7,279 nucleotides of DNA, taken from contig CABZJG010000094.1 of NCBI GenBank assembly GCA_902525995.1, positions 1-7,279 of the forward strand, given 5' to 3'. How positions within the stretch are numbered: position 1 is the first letter of the stretch; the number at the start of each line of letters is the position of its first letter. Shown here one piece after another: positions 7,129 through 7,279 of this stretch. The notes under the pieces are model-generated. The model made no database searches, was not told where the DNA came from, and saw only the letters and a program-made list of their open reading frames with translations. This DNA is from Paracoccaceae bacterium. GTDB taxonomy: Bacteria; Pseudomonadota; Alphaproteobacteria; Rhodobacterales; Rhodobacteraceae. The translations under genes and the position numbers were made by a program.

Positions 7129-7149
7129 CCCGATCCCCGCATCGGAGTT
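7129..7149 (+). other. Candidate target-guide pair of the IS RNA
   Basis: CCCGATCCC (7129-7137) is the exact reverse complement of the left flank GGGATCGGG (5826-5834). Two bases later CATCGGAGTT (7140-7149) is identical to the right flank (7269-7278). One guide would pair with the top strand left of the insertion and the other with the bottom strand right of it. Both matches end at or in the GGT shared by the two junctions. Individually these 9- and 10-base matches are not conclusive; their adjacency, opposite polarity and position at both junctions make the case. Confidence 0.45.
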
Positions 7150-7209
7150 TGAGCAACCGTCGCAAAAGTCTGGTGCCTTGATCCTGTCAATATCGCGATG
7201 TTTTTGATC

Positions 7210-7220
7210 TCGACGCTAGG
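7210..7220 (+). repeat. Imperfect direct repeat shared by both IS ends
   Basis: TCGACGCTAGG here corresponds to TCGACGCTTAGG at 5855-5866, differing by one deleted T. The copies have the same orientation, about 20 bp inside the left junction and about 48 bp inside the right one. They could be recombinase recognition sequence or coincidence. Confidence 0.4.
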
Positions 7221-7236
7221 CGAACTGTCTAGTGTT
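7212..7236 (+). other. Stem-loop near the right end of the IS
   Basis: ACGCTAG (7213-7219) pairs with CTAGTGT (7229-7235), with one G-U pair and a 9-nt loop. A further G-U at 7212/7236 may extend it. It overlaps the copy of TCGACGCTAGG that resembles a sequence near the left end. It may be part of the RNA or a transposase-binding DNA element. Confidence 0.35.
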
Positions 7237-7279
7237 ATATTGTTGTGCCTATAGTTATTGCAAATGGTCATCGGAGTTC

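Larger units (their letters stand above)
7048..7214 (+). ncRNA. Candidate bridge RNA/seekRNA of the IS110-family element
   Basis: IS110-family elements encode a structured guide RNA in a non-coding end, and here the only long non-coding end is downstream of the transposase. The proposed span is closed by a long-range 7-bp pairing, GTCGAGA (7048-7054) with TCTCGAC (7208-7214). Inside lies a clear hairpin at 7059-7083. A second, weaker hairpin at 7130-7145 (CCGAT/ATCGG) contains two segments that match the DNA on either side of the element. The octamer AACCGTCG occurs just outside the 5' edge (7040-7047) and again inside (7155-7162). No promoter or T-rich terminator was found, so the true ends are unknown and the RNA could extend over most of 6990-7268, possibly processed from the transposase transcript. 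The basis is family knowledge plus visible structure; expression is not shown. Confidence 0.45.
5836..7268 (+). mobile_element. IS110-family insertion sequence, apparently intact
   Basis: A single intact DEDD transposase gene is preceded by about 40 bp and followed by about 280 bp of structured non-coding DNA. No long terminal inverted repeats are visible, as is normal for IS110-family elements. The boundaries are inferred. GGT occurs at 5833-5835 and at 7266-7268, and the sequences outside these copies are the ones matched by two segments of the element's 3' region. An alternative reading is that the 5-bp direct repeat ATCGG (5829-5833 and 7270-7274) marks the junctions, which moves the ends by only a few bases. 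A long 3' and a short 5' non-coding end is the layout reported for the IS1111 group, but the known sub-terminal inverted repeats of that group were not found beyond the palindrome CTATAG near each end (5837-5842 and 7249-7254). Insertion lies about 280 bp upstream of the ABC operon and points away from it. Confidence 0.65.

Noticed and set aside
7192..7205. ATCGCGAT followed by five T's as a terminator of the IS RNA
   Set aside because: The palindrome has no loop and so cannot form a hairpin of useful length; it would also cut the RNA before the closing stem.

Overview
The window looks like a piece of a marine alphaproteobacterial chromosome, most likely Rhodobacterales/roseobacter-like. This is inferred from moderate GC content, the style of the ABC proteins, and a substrate-binding protein with a twin-arginine leader. 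No rRNA, tRNA or housekeeping gene is present to fix the taxon.

Left part (1-5553). The C-terminal end of a CocE/NonD-type (X-Pro dipeptidyl-peptidase-like) hydrolase enters from the left edge on the + strand. Its stop codon lies 4 bp from the stop of a convergent minus-strand ABC importer operon. In transcription order the operon is: substrate-binding protein (5553-3946), DppB-type permease (3869-2889), DppC-type permease (2892-1975) and a fused two-domain ATPase (1982-357). The last three genes overlap by 4 and 8 bp. The binding-protein gene is separated from the permeases by 76 bp containing a perfect 8-bp-stem hairpin, which would suit higher expression of the binding protein. Together the genes make a complete type I importer of the peptide/nickel/opine class, and the hydrolase beside it could process an imported peptide or ester-like substrate.

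Middle (5554-5835). This AT-rich region upstream of the operon holds a strong ribosome-binding site, a weak candidate promoter and a small dyad. It may also hold the first codons of a divergent gene that was cut by the insertion sequence.

Right part (about 5836-7268). An apparently intact IS110-family element encodes a 370-residue DEDD transposase/recombinase with its own strong Shine-Dalgarno. Only about 40 bp precede the transposase, but about 280 bp of structured non-coding DNA follow it. Members of this family use an RNA encoded in a non-coding end (bridge RNA/seekRNA) to choose target and donor DNA. In this 3' region two adjacent segments match the two flanks of the element: 7129-7137 is the exact reverse complement of 5826-5834, and 7140-7149 is identical to 7269-7278. 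Both matches abut a GGT shared by the two junctions. This is the geometry expected of a pair of target guides, so the most interesting content of the window is a candidate RNA-guided insertion sequence with its guide and its own insertion site both readable. The donor guides could not be identified by eye.
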